Source: Rivularia sp. MS3 (GTDB lineage: Bacteria; Cyanobacteriota; Cyanobacteriia; Cyanobacteriales; Nostocaceae). From it: 64,000 nucleotides of DNA. The DNA is taken from the NCBI GenBank assembly GCA_019192545.1, contig JAHCMI010000001.1:124001-188000 (forward strand), in the 5' to 3' direction. Under the pieces are notes generated by a model. The model had not been told where the DNA came from. It made no database searches and saw nothing but the letters and a program-made list of their open reading frames with translations. The translations under genes were made by a program, and so were the position numbers. Shown one piece after another: positions 63,950 through 64,000 of the stretch; the stretch's first letter is position 1; the number at the start of each line of letters is the position of its first letter.

Positions 63950-64000
63950 AAAGTTAGGAGTTATTAAGGTTAAAGGTTAGAAGTTAGAGGCAAAGGTTAG
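63950..64000. repeat. Repeat-type intergenic start
   Basis: The last 51 bases (gttaggagttattaaggtta and aaaggttagaagttagagg) are again of the degenerate 'ttaggag' repeat type. No gene is cut by the window's right edge as far as can be seen. Confidence 0.5.

Overview
The window is chromosomal DNA of a cyanobacterium, most likely a filamentous, AT-rich member of the Nostocales (a Calothrix/Rivularia-like genome is a guess, not a result). The evidence is the gene content: Ycf66, Ycf39, PetM, a Psb28-family protein, a probable NdhP, a family of small DUF2949/DUF5340/DUF3082/KGK proteins known from cyanobacteria, many GCGATCGC (HIP1-type) octamers, and abundant short repeats between genes (runs such as 'taggagttaggag' and 'gggcattgggcat').

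Layout. 0-5.5 kb: housekeeping genes (gnd, ycf66, a bacterial-type ferredoxin, hisZ, and a J-domain/TPR protein that overlaps hisZ). 5.9-16.3 kb: an accessory stretch with a DNA/RNA nuclease carrying a lamin-tail domain, an EAD1-FGE-like protein, an HTH-AAA protein of the AAA_35 type, a phosphatase, a secreted SNase, a plant-type ferredoxin, tRNA-Ser(GGA), a caspase-EAL fusion protein, and a mazEF-type module whose toxin gene is split by a small TA-flanked element. 16.5-26.5 kb: core metabolism and photosynthesis genes (lpd, trpC, DUF192 lipoprotein, an atypical response regulator, nadK, ycf39-petM, pdxA). 26.5-40.3 kb: a patchwork of small and accessory genes: hicB with a decayed hicA, a (6-4)-type photolyase homologue, a Coq4-like protein, vapBC plus an antitoxin fragment, a RarA ATPase with a methyltransferase-like tail, SUKH, HEAT, HTH and KGK proteins, an SDR, an AlkC-like protein and a pentapeptide protein. 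40.3-45.1 kb: DUF3082-ispE-rsmA operon and a large PAS/GAF histidine kinase. 45.5-49.1 kb: traces of an integrated plasmid or mobile element (XisA/XisC-like tyrosine recombinase, ParA plus ribbon-helix-helix protein with palindromic upstream sites). 49.4-64 kb: a probable NdhP, an MBL-fold hydrolase, Nif3-like and YjbQ proteins, a 1.1-kb gene-free stretch, a dihaem cytochrome, secA, a small phosphatase, a TrmJ-type methyltransferase, a class-A beta-lactamase-like protein and Psb28.

How the genes work together. The core genes are mostly monocistronic or in short, familiar cyanobacterial pairs. The most interesting material is (1) the caspase-EAL fusion at 13.0-15.3 kb, which joins a death-type protease domain with an EF-hand-like loop to a c-di-GMP phosphodiesterase domain that keeps its catalytic motifs; (2) the EAD1-FGE-like and HTH-AAA genes, which resemble parts of NTPase-driven conflict systems; (3) three toxin-antitoxin loci in different states of decay, one of them broken by a precisely definable 127-bp element; and (4) a ParF/ParG-type partition cassette next to an integrase. 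All functional statements rest on reading motifs by eye; no database search was possible.
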